Assembly: GCA_937888615.1 (NCBI GenBank) | Contig: CALABZ010000090.1 | Span: 1-64,000 of the forward strand | DNA from: an uncultured Lentisphaeria bacterium | GTDB taxonomy: Bacteria > Verrucomicrobiota > Lentisphaeria > Victivallales > Victivallaceae | Direction of reading: 5' to 3' | Length of the DNA stretch: 64,000 bases | In this document: positions 19,134-27,616 of the stretch, piece by piece | Layout of the letters: each line of letters begins with the position of its first letter | Position numbering within the stretch: the stretch's first letter is position 1 | Translations under genes and position numbers: made by a program | Notes under the pieces: generated by a model | Seen by the model: the letters and a program-made list of their open reading frames with translations, nothing else | Told to the model about the DNA's origin: nothing | Databases searched by the model: none

Positions 19134-19162
19134 ATTATACATGTCCAATGCATTTTTGTCAA
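19134..19162 (-). promoter_or_regulatory. Consensus sigma-70 promoter of glycan cassette 2
   Basis: On the minus strand TTGACA (19157-19162) and TATAAT (19134-19139) are exactly 17 bases apart, a full consensus match. Such a strong promoter fits tight control by a repressor at the overlapping operator. The remainder of 19163-19319 holds no gene. Confidence 0.8.
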
Positions 19163-19319
19163 TATGGCGATTGATAAAAAAATGCATTTTTAAAAATATT
19201 CTGCAATAATCAGTCTCCAAAAACCGGAAATGATCATCACCGGTGAAAACCGGAAACGGATTGTTGACTTTGCCCGTCCCACATGATATATTTCCAACAA
19301 ATAAAAGGGAGATCATGTC

Positions 19320-19541
19320 ATGCCGATATTTGAATACGAATGCCGGGCCTGCGGCAATGCTTTCGAAAAACTCGTGCCAAACGCGGCCAGCAAAGTGAAA
19401 TGCGACAAATGCAATTCGGAAGAAGTGACTAAAAAATTGTCCGCCTTTTCCGCCAGGGTCGCCGCGTCGTGCGGCCGCAAATCGAGCTGCCCCTCCGCCG
19501 ACACTCCCCACTGCTGCGCCGGCGGCTGCAAACATCACTGA
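19320..19541 (+). CDS. FmdB-type zinc-ribbon protein
   Basis: 73 aa. MPIFEYECRACGNAFEK is the start of the FmdB/'putative regulatory protein' zinc-ribbon family, with CRAC and CDKC knuckles forming a four-Cys zinc site. The tail is unusually rich in Cys and His (CGRKSSC, HCCAGGCKHH), which could bind further metal. Molecular function of the family is not established. It is followed after 7 bases by rsmA, so the two are probably co-transcribed. Confidence 0.85.
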   Translation: MPIFEYECRACGNAFEKLVPNAASKVKCDKCNSEEVTKKLSAFSARVAASCGRKSSCPSADTPHCCAGGCKHH

Positions 19542-19548
19542 GCCGCCG

Positions 19549-20373
19549 ATGCGTAAAGTCGATTTACTGAAAATTCTCGAAGAACTCAATTTCCATCCGG
19601 GCAAAGCCCTCGGTCAGAATTTTCTGATCGACGGCAATCTGCTGGACTTTATCGTCCGTACCGGCGCGCCCCGTCCCGGTGAAGTCATCCTCGAAGCCGG
19701 TCCCGGTTTCGGAGTCCTGACCCGGGGCTTGCTGGCCGCCGGGGCCGAGGTCTATGCCATTGAATACGACCACCGGTTGGCCGCCTACCTGCGCCGGAAT
19801 GTCGAAAACGAACATTTTCATCTGACCGAGGGCGACGCCTGCAAGGTCGATCTTCAAGCGATCCTGCCGCCGGATAAACCGTTCCGCTCCATCGCCAATC
19901 TGCCGTATGCGATCAGCAGTATCTTCATCGGCCGCCTGCTGGAACTGCCCCGGCCGCCGGTCCAGATGCTTTTCATGCTCCAGAAAGAAATGGGCGAACG
20001 GCTCGCCGCCCCGCCGTGCAGTAAAGATTACGGCGCACTGTCGGTCCGGGCGCAGGCACTTTATGATGCCCGGATTCTGCGCAAAGTGCCGAAACAGGTC
20101 TTCCATCCCCAGCCGGAAGTCGATTCCGCGCTGGTGCTGTTCGAACTTCGCGAAACGATCCCCCCCGCGGAAGTTCGCACCGAACTCTGCCGCCTGAGCC
20201 GTTGCGCCTTCGAACAGCGCCGCAAAATGATCACCAAACCGCTGGCCGCCCTTTATCCGAAAGAACAATTGGCGGCGGCCCTGGAAGAAGCGGGTATCCC
20301 GGCGGAAGCCCGCCCGGACAATATTGCCGTACCCTCCTATATCAAACTCGCGGAGCTTCTGCTGTGTCGATAA
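19549..20373 (+). CDS. rsmA: 16S rRNA dimethyladenosine transferase RsmA (KsgA)
   Basis: 274 aa, the usual length. It dimethylates the two adjacent adenosines in the 3'-terminal helix of 16S rRNA during 30S maturation, using S-adenosylmethionine. Family landmarks are GKALGQNFLID, SAM motif I EAGPGFGVLT, the acidic motif AIEYDHRLAAYL, and the catalytic NLPYAIS motif; VFHPQPEVDSALV is also typical. The C-terminal helical domain is complete. The GT2 gene downstream starts inside its 3' end. Confidence 0.96.
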   Translation: MRKVDLLKILEELNFHPGKALGQNFLIDGNLLDFIVRTGAPRPGEVILEAGPGFGVLTRGLLAAGAEVYAIEYDHRLAAYLRRNVENEHFHLTEGDACKVDLQAILPPDKPFRSIANLPYAISSIFIGRLLELPRPPVQMLFMLQKEMGERLAAPPCSKDYGALSVRAQALYDARILRKVPKQVFHPQPEVDSALVLFELRETIPPAEVRTELCRLSRCAFEQRRKMITKPLAALYPKEQLAAALEEAGIPAEARPDNIAVPSYIKLAELLLCR

Positions 20374-21572
20374 CGCGCTATCTGGAAAAACACGGCAAAA
20401 CGATGCCGTTGCCGATACCGTCCGACCGGACTTTCCGTTACGCCGTGGTGATTCCCTCAATGGCCGAATCGGAAGGCCTGCCGGAGACCCTGCGAAGCCT
20501 CGCCGCCAACTCCGGGCTGATGCTCGAAGACACGTTGACCCTGGTCGTCGTCAACCGCCGCCCGGACTCCCCCCCGGAAATCCGCGACGACAACGAGAAA
20601 GTCCTGCAAATCCTCCGCGATAATCCGTTCGCCCTGCCGAACCTCCACTATCTCGATCTCGTCACCGAACACGGCGTCGGCGGCGCCCGCAAAACCGGCA
20701 TGGACACCGCGCTTCTTTACCTCGATCACAGCGTCAATCCGCTCCTCCTCTGTCTCGACGCCGATACATTGGTTGAGCCGGACTATCTCCGGGCGGCGGC
20801 ACAGCTCCGCACCCAACCGGGGGCCATCGTCAACTTCCGGCACCGGATGCCCGAAGAACCAGCGTTACGCCGGGCAATCGTGGAATACGAACTTTTCATG
20901 CGTTATTACGTGCTGGGACTGCGTTGGGCGAAGTCGCCGTATGCGTTTCATGCGCTGGGTTCGGCGATGATCTGCCGGGCCGCCGACTATGTCCGCTGCG
21001 GCGGCATGCGCGAACGCAACGGCGGCGAAGACTTCTATTTCCTCCAGTCCCTGCGCAAACTCGGTCCGATCGGTTTTATCGGCAATACGACGATTTACCC
21101 GGCGGGACGGCTTTCCGACCGCGTCGATTTCGGCACCGGTCCGCGCCTCCGCAAGCTGATTAACGGCGAGAAACAGGAGTTCTACCATTTCGGTATCTTC
21201 ATAGAACTGAAGAAGATTATCGCCGCCGCCGATTCGGACCCGGACGAAAACCTGCCGGAACGCCTGGCCGGGCAGTTCCGCCCCGAAACCCGTGATTTCT
21301 TTCAATTGCAAGGTTTCCCCGCCGCCTGGCCGAAGATCTACCGCAACACGCCGAAAACACCGGAAGCGCGCCGCCGCGCCTTTCACACCTGGCTCGACGG
21401 CTTCCGCACCTTGAAACTGATCCACTACCTCGAACAAAACGCGCCGATGCTGGGCCGCCTCGACTATCGTCACGCCTGCGCCATGCTGCTCGAATACTAC
21501 GGCAGGGGCGGTTCGGAAGCGGCTGACCCGGTACGCTTTCTCGCGGAGCTTCGTTCTCTGGACAATCACTGA
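20364..21572 (+). CDS. Family 2 glycosyltransferase-like protein
   Basis: 402 aa. GT-A features are YAVVIPSMAESEGLPETLRS, the DxD motif in LLCLDADTLVEPDYL, GVGGARKTGMD, and the acceptor-side GGMRERNGGEDFYFLQSL. The C-terminal 150 residues are a helical extension not seen in simple GT2 enzymes. GTG 20364-20366 is chosen as start: GGAG lies about 10 bases upstream and the frame then overlaps rsmA by only 10 bases. ATG 20403 is an alternative. The donor and acceptor are unknown. Confidence 0.8.
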   Translation: MSITRYLEKHGKTMPLPIPSDRTFRYAVVIPSMAESEGLPETLRSLAANSGLMLEDTLTLVVVNRRPDSPPEIRDDNEKVLQILRDNPFALPNLHYLDLVTEHGVGGARKTGMDTALLYLDHSVNPLLLCLDADTLVEPDYLRAAAQLRTQPGAIVNFRHRMPEEPALRRAIVEYELFMRYYVLGLRWAKSPYAFHALGSAMICRAADYVRCGGMRERNGGEDFYFLQSLRKLGPIGFIGNTTIYPAGRLSDRVDFGTGPRLRKLINGEKQEFYHFGIFIELKKIIAAADSDPDENLPERLAGQFRPETRDFFQLQGFPAAWPKIYRNTPKTPEARRRAFHTWLDGFRTLKLIHYLEQNAPMLGRLDYRHACAMLLEYYGRGGSEAADPVRFLAELRSLDNH

Positions 21573-21621
21573 CAGTGTCTGAAATATTTGCAGAATTATC
21601 GGTCCCGTCCCCATTCAGCGC

Positions 21622-21650
21622 TTGCTTATTCCGCCGACAAGAATTATATT
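21622..21650 (+). promoter_or_regulatory. Putative promoter of the MFS transporter gene
   Basis: TTGCTT (21622-21627) and TATATT (21645-21650) are 17 bases apart, about 50 bases before the transporter start. Reasonable but not consensus. Confidence 0.45.
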
Positions 21651-21701
21651 AATGAGATTACTTTAACAGAAAACTTCCATTAAGGGTAATCACAACTGAT
21701 C

Positions 21702-22985
21702 ATGAAGCTCAAACTTCATTCGTTCCATTATCGGTGGATACTGATCATCGTCGGGACCACGCTGTATTTCATGGCCAATGTTCAGCGGACGGCGATACCA
21801 GGAGCGATCTTCAACGTACTGCAGCAGGAGCTTCAAGCCTCGGCTACCTGCATCACCTCGCTGGGGGCAGTGTTCATGTACGTTTACGCACTGAACCAGC
21901 TCGTCATCGGCATGTTGATCGAAAAATACGGCGGCGCCCGGGTCATCGCCGTCGGAGCGCTGTTGTTCTGCGCCGGTTCGCTGATGTTTCCGTTGTCGCA
22001 TTCATTGTTCTGGCTCTATTTCAGCCGGGGGCTGACGGGGCTGGGGGCCAGTTCGATTTACCTGAGTCTGGTCAAAGAAATCCGGCGCGCGTCCAGCGAC
22101 AAGAACTTTTCGCTGGCGCTGGCGATCATGACTTTTGCCGGTTATACGGGGGGGATCATGGCCAATGCGCCATTCGTGGCGGGAGTGGCGCTGATCGGCT
22201 GGCGTCCGCTGATGCTGATTATCGCCTTGAGTTCGATCGCGCTTTTCCTGCTGTTCCTCTTTTCCGGTTATATGACGAAACTCCCGAGAATTCACAGCGA
22301 GACGCGGATTTCCTTCCGACCGTTTTTCGAACTTCTTAAGATCCCCCACAATCTTTATATGCTGGGCTGTACCGGGGTGAATTTCGGCATGTTCTACGTG
22401 ATTCAGACCATGATCGGCAAGAAGTTCCTCGAAGACTTCTGCAGCATGTCATCGGAAAACGCCGCCTGGGTGCTTTCGCTCATGGCGACACTGGCGGCGG
22501 TGGTCGGCATGGTTCTGGCGGTACTCAGCCGACTGGCGGGAAACCGCAGGCGCATCTTCCTGAAATTCGCCACCACAACCACGGTCAGCGTATTCCTGTT
22601 GATCATATTGGCACTGGTTTTCGATATCCGGAGCGGAGGAATCGCGGTGCTGTTCTGCATTTTGACCCTGGCTTCAAACCTGAGCGCAATAACGGTGCCC
22701 ATGGTTCACGAAACCAATTCGTCGAAACTGGCGGGAGCCACCGTCTGCTTCATGAACTTCAGCGCCTATATCGCGGTAGCGGTACTGGGCAATGCGGTGG
22801 GGCTCCTGATGAGCCTCTTCCGTCCGGAAATCCTGCCGAACGGCGTAATGCTCTACGGGCGCGGCTCATATCTGGCGGTGTTCAGTGCGCTGTTCCTGCT
22901 GGCGTGTTTCACGGCGTACTGCGCCTGGCACACCCGCGAAACCTGGGGCCGGAACATCGCTTCCGAAATCAACCGCCTCTCATAA
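21702..22985 (+). CDS. Major facilitator superfamily transporter
   Basis: 427 aa with about 12 hydrophobic helices in two six-helix halves. The loop between helices 2 and 3 has IEKYGGARVIAVGA, the MFS motif-A position (G-x-x-x-D/E-R/K-x-G-x-R type, degenerate here). FSRGLTGLGASSIYLSL resembles motif B/C regions. The similarity is to the general MFS of organic-anion or sugar-like substrates; substrate not assignable. It is monocistronic as far as can be seen, with its own promoter. Confidence 0.88.
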   Translation: MKLKLHSFHYRWILIIVGTTLYFMANVQRTAIPGAIFNVLQQELQASATCITSLGAVFMYVYALNQLVIGMLIEKYGGARVIAVGALLFCAGSLMFPLSHSLFWLYFSRGLTGLGASSIYLSLVKEIRRASSDKNFSLALAIMTFAGYTGGIMANAPFVAGVALIGWRPLMLIIALSSIALFLLFLFSGYMTKLPRIHSETRISFRPFFELLKIPHNLYMLGCTGVNFGMFYVIQTMIGKKFLEDFCSMSSENAAWVLSLMATLAAVVGMVLAVLSRLAGNRRRIFLKFATTTTVSVFLLIILALVFDIRSGGIAVLFCILTLASNLSAITVPMVHETNSSKLAGATVCFMNFSAYIAVAVLGNAVGLLMSLFRPEILPNGVMLYGRGSYLAVFSALFLLACFTAYCAWHTRETWGRNIASEINRLS

Positions 22986-23071
22986 ATTCTTATCTCAAAA
23001 TTATCCTTAAACGATTTGATTTAGCACATTTTCGAGCTATTGTTTAGAGGTATGATTTCAACATAGGGAAT

Positions 23072-25696
23072 TTGTGTGTCTTGTTCAGTTGGCTGAAAAA
23101 AAATAAAACCGAAACACCCGAGGCGGAAAGCGGCAAAGAAAGGAAAAAGAAAACGGCGGAAACAATCCCCGCCGCTCCTCAAAAACCCGAAAAAGTCGTC
23201 TTTCGCTTCCGCTACCTCCTGTACATTATCGCGGCATTGCTGATTGTGCTGGCGATCCTGTCGCACGATGCGGGGGATTTCGCTATCATCTCAGGCGGGC
23301 GAGTGGGAATCGTCCGGAATTCGGTGGGAGACATCGGAGCGCGGATTTCCACCACGCTTTTTTACCTTTTCGGGATCGCGGTCTATCCGATCGCGGCGCT
23401 GCTGCTGGTCTGCGCGATCCGTCCCTACATACGGATTGCGGTGGCCCGCAAAGGGTACGTCCTGGCGCTGCTGGTAATCGTCCTCGGCACCACGGTCATT
23501 TTCGCCTATTCACCGGAACGCTTCGCCTCCCTGACCGACGAGCGCGGCATCGGCCGGGCCGAAATGGCGTCGCACTGTCTCTCCGGCGGCGCCCTCGGGC
23601 AATGGCTCGCCGCGCCTGAACGTTCCGGTACTCCGGGCGTAGTGCGCAAATTGATCGGCGGCACCGGTACGCTGATCGTCGCCTCGGTATTCGTCATCGG
23701 CGGCGGCATTTTCCTGTACCTGGCCGACTGGCATCCGGTTCTCCGGTTCATCTGGCGACGAATGGCCGACTCGGCGGCGCGCCAGAACGAGCGTCGAACA
23801 CTGGAAGAAGCCCAAAACGCGCCGCCGCCCCTGCCGCTCAAACCCGATAAAAAATCCGTCCAGGTCTCCCTCCCCGTGGAGGCTCCGCCCGAATTCGCTC
23901 CGACCGCAATCGAAATGCCGCCGCCTGCGTCCCAGCCAGGCCCCGTGCCGACCGTCCTGCCGCCGTCATCATCGCAACCAGCCGCGCCAAGGGTTCTGAT
24001 TCCGACCCCGGACCCGATCCCGGAACCCGCGGAACCGGTATCCGCGCCATCCGCCGCCCATCAGACGGTCGGACTGCCGCCGGAAGTCGATCCACGCCTC
24101 GCCCGCCGGGAACTTGAGGGCGGCAAACATCATAACATCCTGCCCGAAATCGTTTCCGGCAACAGAATAGCGGCGGAATACGTGGTTCCGCCGATTTCCA
24201 TGCTCAGCCCCGGCAAAAACATCGGCGGCGAAAGCGAGGAAACCGTCGCCCACATCAGCCATCTGCTGCAGGAAACCCTGGACAGTTTCAACGTTGACGG
24301 CCAGGTGGTCGGGGCCATTTCCGGTCCCCGTGTAACCCGTTACGAAATTACGCTGGCTCCCGGCGTCCAGGTGGAAAAAGTCAGCCGCATCCAGAACAAT
24401 ATTAAAATGCAGTTGGCCGCGCAAAGTCTGCGTATCCTGGCCCCGATTCCGGGCAAAAACGCGGTCGGCGTGGAAGTGCCGAACCAACAGCCCGAAGCCG
24501 TGTTCATGCGTTCGCTGCTGGATTCCGCCGACTGGAAGAACTCCAAAGCCGAAATCCCGGTGGTGCTCGGCAAAGACGTTGGCGGCAAAACCATTATTTT
24601 CGACCTGGCGCGCGCCCCGCACCTGCTGATCGCGGGCGCTACCGGCAGCGGTAAATCCGTCTGTATGAACACGTTGCTCATGAGTTTACTAATGCGTTTC
24701 TCGCCGGATGATCTCCGGCTTATTATGGTGGACCCGAAAGTCGTGGAAATGGAAATGTACCAGTCCCTGCCTCACCTGATCACTCCGGTGGTCAACGATC
24801 CGCAAAAAGTGCCGATCGCCCTGCGCTGGGGCGTCAACGAAATGGAACGCCGCTACCGGGTACTGGCCAAAGTGCGCACCAAAAACCTGACCGGTTTCAA
24901 TTCCCGACCGAAAAGCGATGTTATCCTGACCGACGACGCGGGCAAGCCGATCCCGGACAAACTGCCCATCATCGTGATCATCGTCGATGAATTGGCCGAC
25001 GTGATGATGACCGACGCCAAGGCCGACGTCGAAACATCCATCGCCCGGATTGCCCAAAAAGGACGTGCCGCCGGCATTCATATCGTCATCGCCACGCAAC
25101 GTCCGTCCATCCAGGTCATTACCGGCATCATCAAGGCGAACTTGCCCACCCGGATCGCCTTCAAGGTGACTTCCGGAATCGACAGCCGCGTGATCATGGA
25201 CCGGATCGGCGCGGAAGAACTGCTGGGACGCGGCGATATGCTGTTTATGCCGGTGGGGGCCAACAAGCCGTTGCGCATCCAGGGCGCGATGGTGGAAGAT
25301 GCCGACATTGAAAAAGTGGTCGAATTCGTGTCCGCCCAGGCGCCGCAGAAATTCGACAGCGCGGTGGTCGAAGAGACGCCCGAGGACGGTGACAACGAAA
25401 GTCTATATGGCGATGACGACGACGATGAAGCTTCGATTGAGGAGTTCGCCCATATTTCGCCGCTGCTCCAGAAATATCTGGAACCCGGCGACGACGATCT
25501 GATCAAAAAATCCCTCGAAATCGTTCTGATGGAACGCAAAGCCAGTACCAGTTATCTGCAGCGTCGGTTGAAAATCGGTTACAACCGCGCCGCCGAGATT
25601 ATCGATAAATTTGAAGAACGCGGCATTGTCAGCCCGCCGGTCGCCGGCGGTTCCAAGCGTGACATTCTCGTTTTTGATGATATATTAAACGAATAA
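23072..25696 (+). CDS. ftsK: DNA translocase FtsK/SpoIIIE
   Basis: 874 aa. ATP-driven DNA pump anchored at the division septum, moving and resolving chromosome termini. Four membrane helices occupy about residues 45-225, then a Pro-rich linker (about 250-350) and the RecA-like motor with Walker A GATGSGKS (about 521) and Walker B IVIIVDELADVMM (about 632). The motif IHIVIATQRPSIQVITG is characteristic. A C-terminal gamma winged helix that reads polar DNA sites is present (TSYLQRRLKIGYNRAAEIID). The start is uncertain: TTG 23072 or TTG 23081, both behind AGGGAA; no in-frame ATG is available. The rodZ-like gene follows after 20 bases. Confidence 0.95.
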   Translation: MCVLFSWLKKNKTETPEAESGKERKKKTAETIPAAPQKPEKVVFRFRYLLYIIAALLIVLAILSHDAGDFAIISGGRVGIVRNSVGDIGARISTTLFYLFGIAVYPIAALLLVCAIRPYIRIAVARKGYVLALLVIVLGTTVIFAYSPERFASLTDERGIGRAEMASHCLSGGALGQWLAAPERSGTPGVVRKLIGGTGTLIVASVFVIGGGIFLYLADWHPVLRFIWRRMADSAARQNERRTLEEAQNAPPPLPLKPDKKSVQVSLPVEAPPEFAPTAIEMPPPASQPGPVPTVLPPSSSQPAAPRVLIPTPDPIPEPAEPVSAPSAAHQTVGLPPEVDPRLARRELEGGKHHNILPEIVSGNRIAAEYVVPPISMLSPGKNIGGESEETVAHISHLLQETLDSFNVDGQVVGAISGPRVTRYEITLAPGVQVEKVSRIQNNIKMQLAAQSLRILAPIPGKNAVGVEVPNQQPEAVFMRSLLDSADWKNSKAEIPVVLGKDVGGKTIIFDLARAPHLLIAGATGSGKSVCMNTLLMSLLMRFSPDDLRLIMVDPKVVEMEMYQSLPHLITPVVNDPQKVPIALRWGVNEMERRYRVLAKVRTKNLTGFNSRPKSDVILTDDAGKPIPDKLPIIVIIVDELADVMMTDAKADVETSIARIAQKGRAAGIHIVIATQRPSIQVITGIIKANLPTRIAFKVTSGIDSRVIMDRIGAEELLGRGDMLFMPVGANKPLRIQGAMVEDADIEKVVEFVSAQAPQKFDSAVVEETPEDGDNESLYGDDDDDEASIEEFAHISPLLQKYLEPGDDDLIKKSLEIVLMERKASTSYLQRRLKIGYNRAAEIIDKFEERGIVSPPVAGGSKRDILVFDDILNE

Positions 25697-25716
25697 GATG
25701 AAATACGAGGTAAGTG

Positions 25717-26583
25717 ATGGACGACCGCAACACAAACAAGCCCGGCCTGGAAGGTGACAATCAGCTGCCGCTGGATTTCGAGGAAGCAGCCAGGGTCATG
25801 TCCGGTGAAGGCGTTCATGAAAACGGGACGACCCAGACGCCGTCCCCGTCTGTAAATACATTTGAAGAAACCGGCGGTACCGGGACCGCGGAGAAATCCA
25901 TTCCCGTTTTCGGTCCTGCGTTTTCGGCGACGCCGGCGCCGTATCCGCCGCCACCACCGGTACAGCCCCCCACCTCCTCATACAGCACGATGGAGCGCAA
26001 GCCGTCCAAAACCTTTGCCGATGAATTGTCCAAAAGCAAGGCCCCGTTTGAAATTTCGTTCGGCCCCTCACTCCGCGAAATGCGCGAAAGCCGGGGCATC
26101 AGCCTGAATGAAGTCGCGGAAAAAACCAAAATCCGCAAGGACTACCTCGACGCCCTTGAGGAAGAAGATTTCAAACGCCTGCCCCCCGCGGTGTTCGTGT
26201 GCGGCTACGTGCGCAAAATCTGCGAACTGTACAAGATTCCGCGCGAGGTAAACGACGACATTATCCGCCAGTTGAAAGGACACGCCGATTACGGACTGGG
26301 CGAGGACAGCATCGAACAAATCATCGAATCGGACAGCGAGGCCAACCCCGATGCCGAACAGCGCATCCGCCGCATTCTCCTGGTGGCGGGAGCGGCCCTG
26401 CTGGTACTGGTGAGCATCGTCGTGGTGATCGTGGTCCTGAGCCTGTCCGGACGCGAAAAAGCCCCCCCGAAACCCATGCCGGGCGCCCCGGCGGTCATCC
26501 AGGCCTACAATCCCGAGTCGCTGAAAGAACTCAATCCTCCCCAGGTCATCAAAATGTCCGAACTGCCTCTGCCGGAGAACTGA
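25717..26583 (+). CDS. RodZ-like membrane protein with cytoplasmic HTH
   Basis: 288 aa. A long disordered Pro-rich N-terminus (to about 110) precedes a Cro/C1-type helix-turn-helix of the RodZ type (LREMRESRGISLNEVAEKTK, YLDALEEEDFKRLP, FVCGYVRKICELYKI) at about 118-190. A single membrane helix (ILLVAGAALLVLVSIVVVIV) lies near 225-250. Only about 35 residues follow, so the large periplasmic RodZ domain is missing or reduced. RodZ links MreB to the cell-wall elongation machinery. Start ATG 25717 is preferred over GTG 25714 because of GAGG spacing. Co-transcribed with ftsK. Confidence 0.8.
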   Translation: MDDRNTNKPGLEGDNQLPLDFEEAARVMSGEGVHENGTTQTPSPSVNTFEETGGTGTAEKSIPVFGPAFSATPAPYPPPPPVQPPTSSYSTMERKPSKTFADELSKSKAPFEISFGPSLREMRESRGISLNEVAEKTKIRKDYLDALEEEDFKRLPPAVFVCGYVRKICELYKIPREVNDDIIRQLKGHADYGLGEDSIEQIIESDSEANPDAEQRIRRILLVAGAALLVLVSIVVVIVVLSLSGREKAPPKPMPGAPAVIQAYNPESLKELNPPQVIKMSELPLPEN

Positions 26584-26610
26584 CCGGAGGCCATGCCGGA
26601 GTCCGCGTCC

Positions 26611-26643
26611 GCGCCGGAAATCGGCGCCGCCTTCGTATTTTTT
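26611..26643 (+). terminator. Terminator-like hairpin after the ftsK-rodZ operon
   Basis: GCGCCG (26611-26616) and CGGCGC (26622-26627) pair around GAAAT, followed 10 bases later by a run of six T (26638-26643). The gap between stem and T-run is longer than usual. Confidence 0.4.
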
Positions 26644-26654
26644 CGGGGCTCTGA

Positions 26655-26682
26655 TTGAAAAATTAAAAAATGCAGTTATATT
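26655..26682 (+). promoter_or_regulatory. Putative aroQ promoter abutting the start codon
   Basis: TTGAAA (26655-26660) and TATATT (26677-26682) are 16 bases apart. The -10 element touches the ATG at 26683, so transcription would begin near 26689-26690, right before the second in-frame ATG at 26692. No Shine-Dalgarno sequence is seen before either ATG. Confidence 0.45.
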
Positions 26683-27138
26683 ATGCCTACAATGAATATT
26701 ACAGTAATAAATGGACCGAACCTGCAGTTACTTGGGTTGCGGGAGCCGACAATATACGGCAGTACGACTTTGGAGGAGATACAGAAGCACCTCCAAGACG
26801 TGGCTGATTCGTTGAATGTAAACATAAGCTTTTTCCAAAGCAATCATGAAGGGGAAATCGTTGACAAGATCGGGAGCTGTCTGAGCGACGGGACCAATGG
26901 CATCGTCATCAATCCGGCAGCTTATACACACACCAGTATCGCGATCCATGACGCTTTAAAGGCGGTTTTACTACCCGCTGTAGAAGTGCATATCAGCAAT
27001 ATTTCATCGCGCGAAAGCTTTCGTAATTTATCCATGACCGCGCCGGCCTGCCTCGGAATTATCGCCGGCTTGGGCGTGGATGGCTATGAGTGGGCTCTTC
27101 GGGCGATCGTCAAACACCTCAAACAAAACAGGAAATGA
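26683..27138 (+). CDS. aroQ: Type II 3-dehydroquinate dehydratase
   Basis: 151 aa, the usual size of the dodecameric type II enzyme. It converts 3-dehydroquinate to 3-dehydroshikimate in the shikimate pathway. The substrate loop [12 protein letters not shown], the catalytic Tyr in [32 protein letters not shown] and the catalytic His region [14 protein letters not shown] are all present. The true start may be ATG 26692, as alignment to family members starts at [10 protein letters not shown] and a leaderless transcript is possible. The coding region looks more AT-rich than its neighbours. It heads the accB-accC unit; its stop codon overlaps an in-frame ATG of accB. Confidence 0.95.
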   Translation: MPTMNITVINGPNLQLLGLREPTIYGSTTLEEIQKHLQDVADSLNVNISFFQSNHEGEIVDKIGSCLSDGTNGIVINPAAYTHTSIAIHDALKAVLLPAVEVHISNISSRESFRNLSMTAPACLGIIAGLGVDGYEWALRAIVKHLKQNRK

Positions 27139-27140
27139 AT

Positions 27141-27596
27141 ATGAAGATCGACGAAATTAAAACGATAGCCAAGATGATGGCGGAACACAATCTTACTGAA
27201 TTCAAGATTGAAGCAGATGATTACAATCTGTGCATCCGTCGCGGTTCGGACGCTCCGGTTTACGCGGCCGCCCCGGCTCCCGCCCCGGCCCCCGTTCAGG
27301 TTGCCGCCCCTGCGGCCGCCCCGGCCCCCGCTCCTGCGGCCCCCGCCGCCGCTCCGGTCAAACTGAACACCATTGATTCGCCGATTGTGGGAACTTTTTA
27401 CCGCGCCACCTCCCCGGATGCCGAACCATTCGTCAAGGTCGGCCAGAAAGTCGAACAGGACACCGTGGTCTGCATCGTCGAAGCCATGAAGGTAATGAAC
27501 GAAATCAAGGCTGAAAAAAGCGGCGTCATTAAAGACATCCTCGTTGAAAATGCCAATCCGGTGGAATACGGCCAGCCGCTTTTCGTGATTGAATAA
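27141..27596 (+). CDS. accB: Biotin carboxyl carrier protein of acetyl-CoA carboxylase
   Basis: 151 aa. Short helical N-terminus ([20 protein letters not shown]), an Ala/Pro linker at about 45-80, then the biotinyl domain with the biotinylated Lys in [10 protein letters not shown]. It carries carboxybiotin between biotin carboxylase and carboxyltransferase in the first step of fatty-acid synthesis. ATG 27141 is preferred (GGA about 8 bases upstream); ATG 27135, overlapping the aroQ stop, is also in frame. accC follows after 20 bases. Confidence 0.96.
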   Translation: MKIDEIKTIAKMMAEHNLTEFKIEADDYNLCIRRGSDAPVYAAAPAPAPAPVQVAAPAAAPAPAPAAPAAAPVKLNTIDSPIVGTFYRATSPDAEPFVKVGQKVEQDTVVCIVEAMKVMNEIKAEKSGVIKDILVENANPVEYGQPLFVIE

Positions 27597-27616
27597 CCCC
27601 CTCCCACGGAGTTCCC

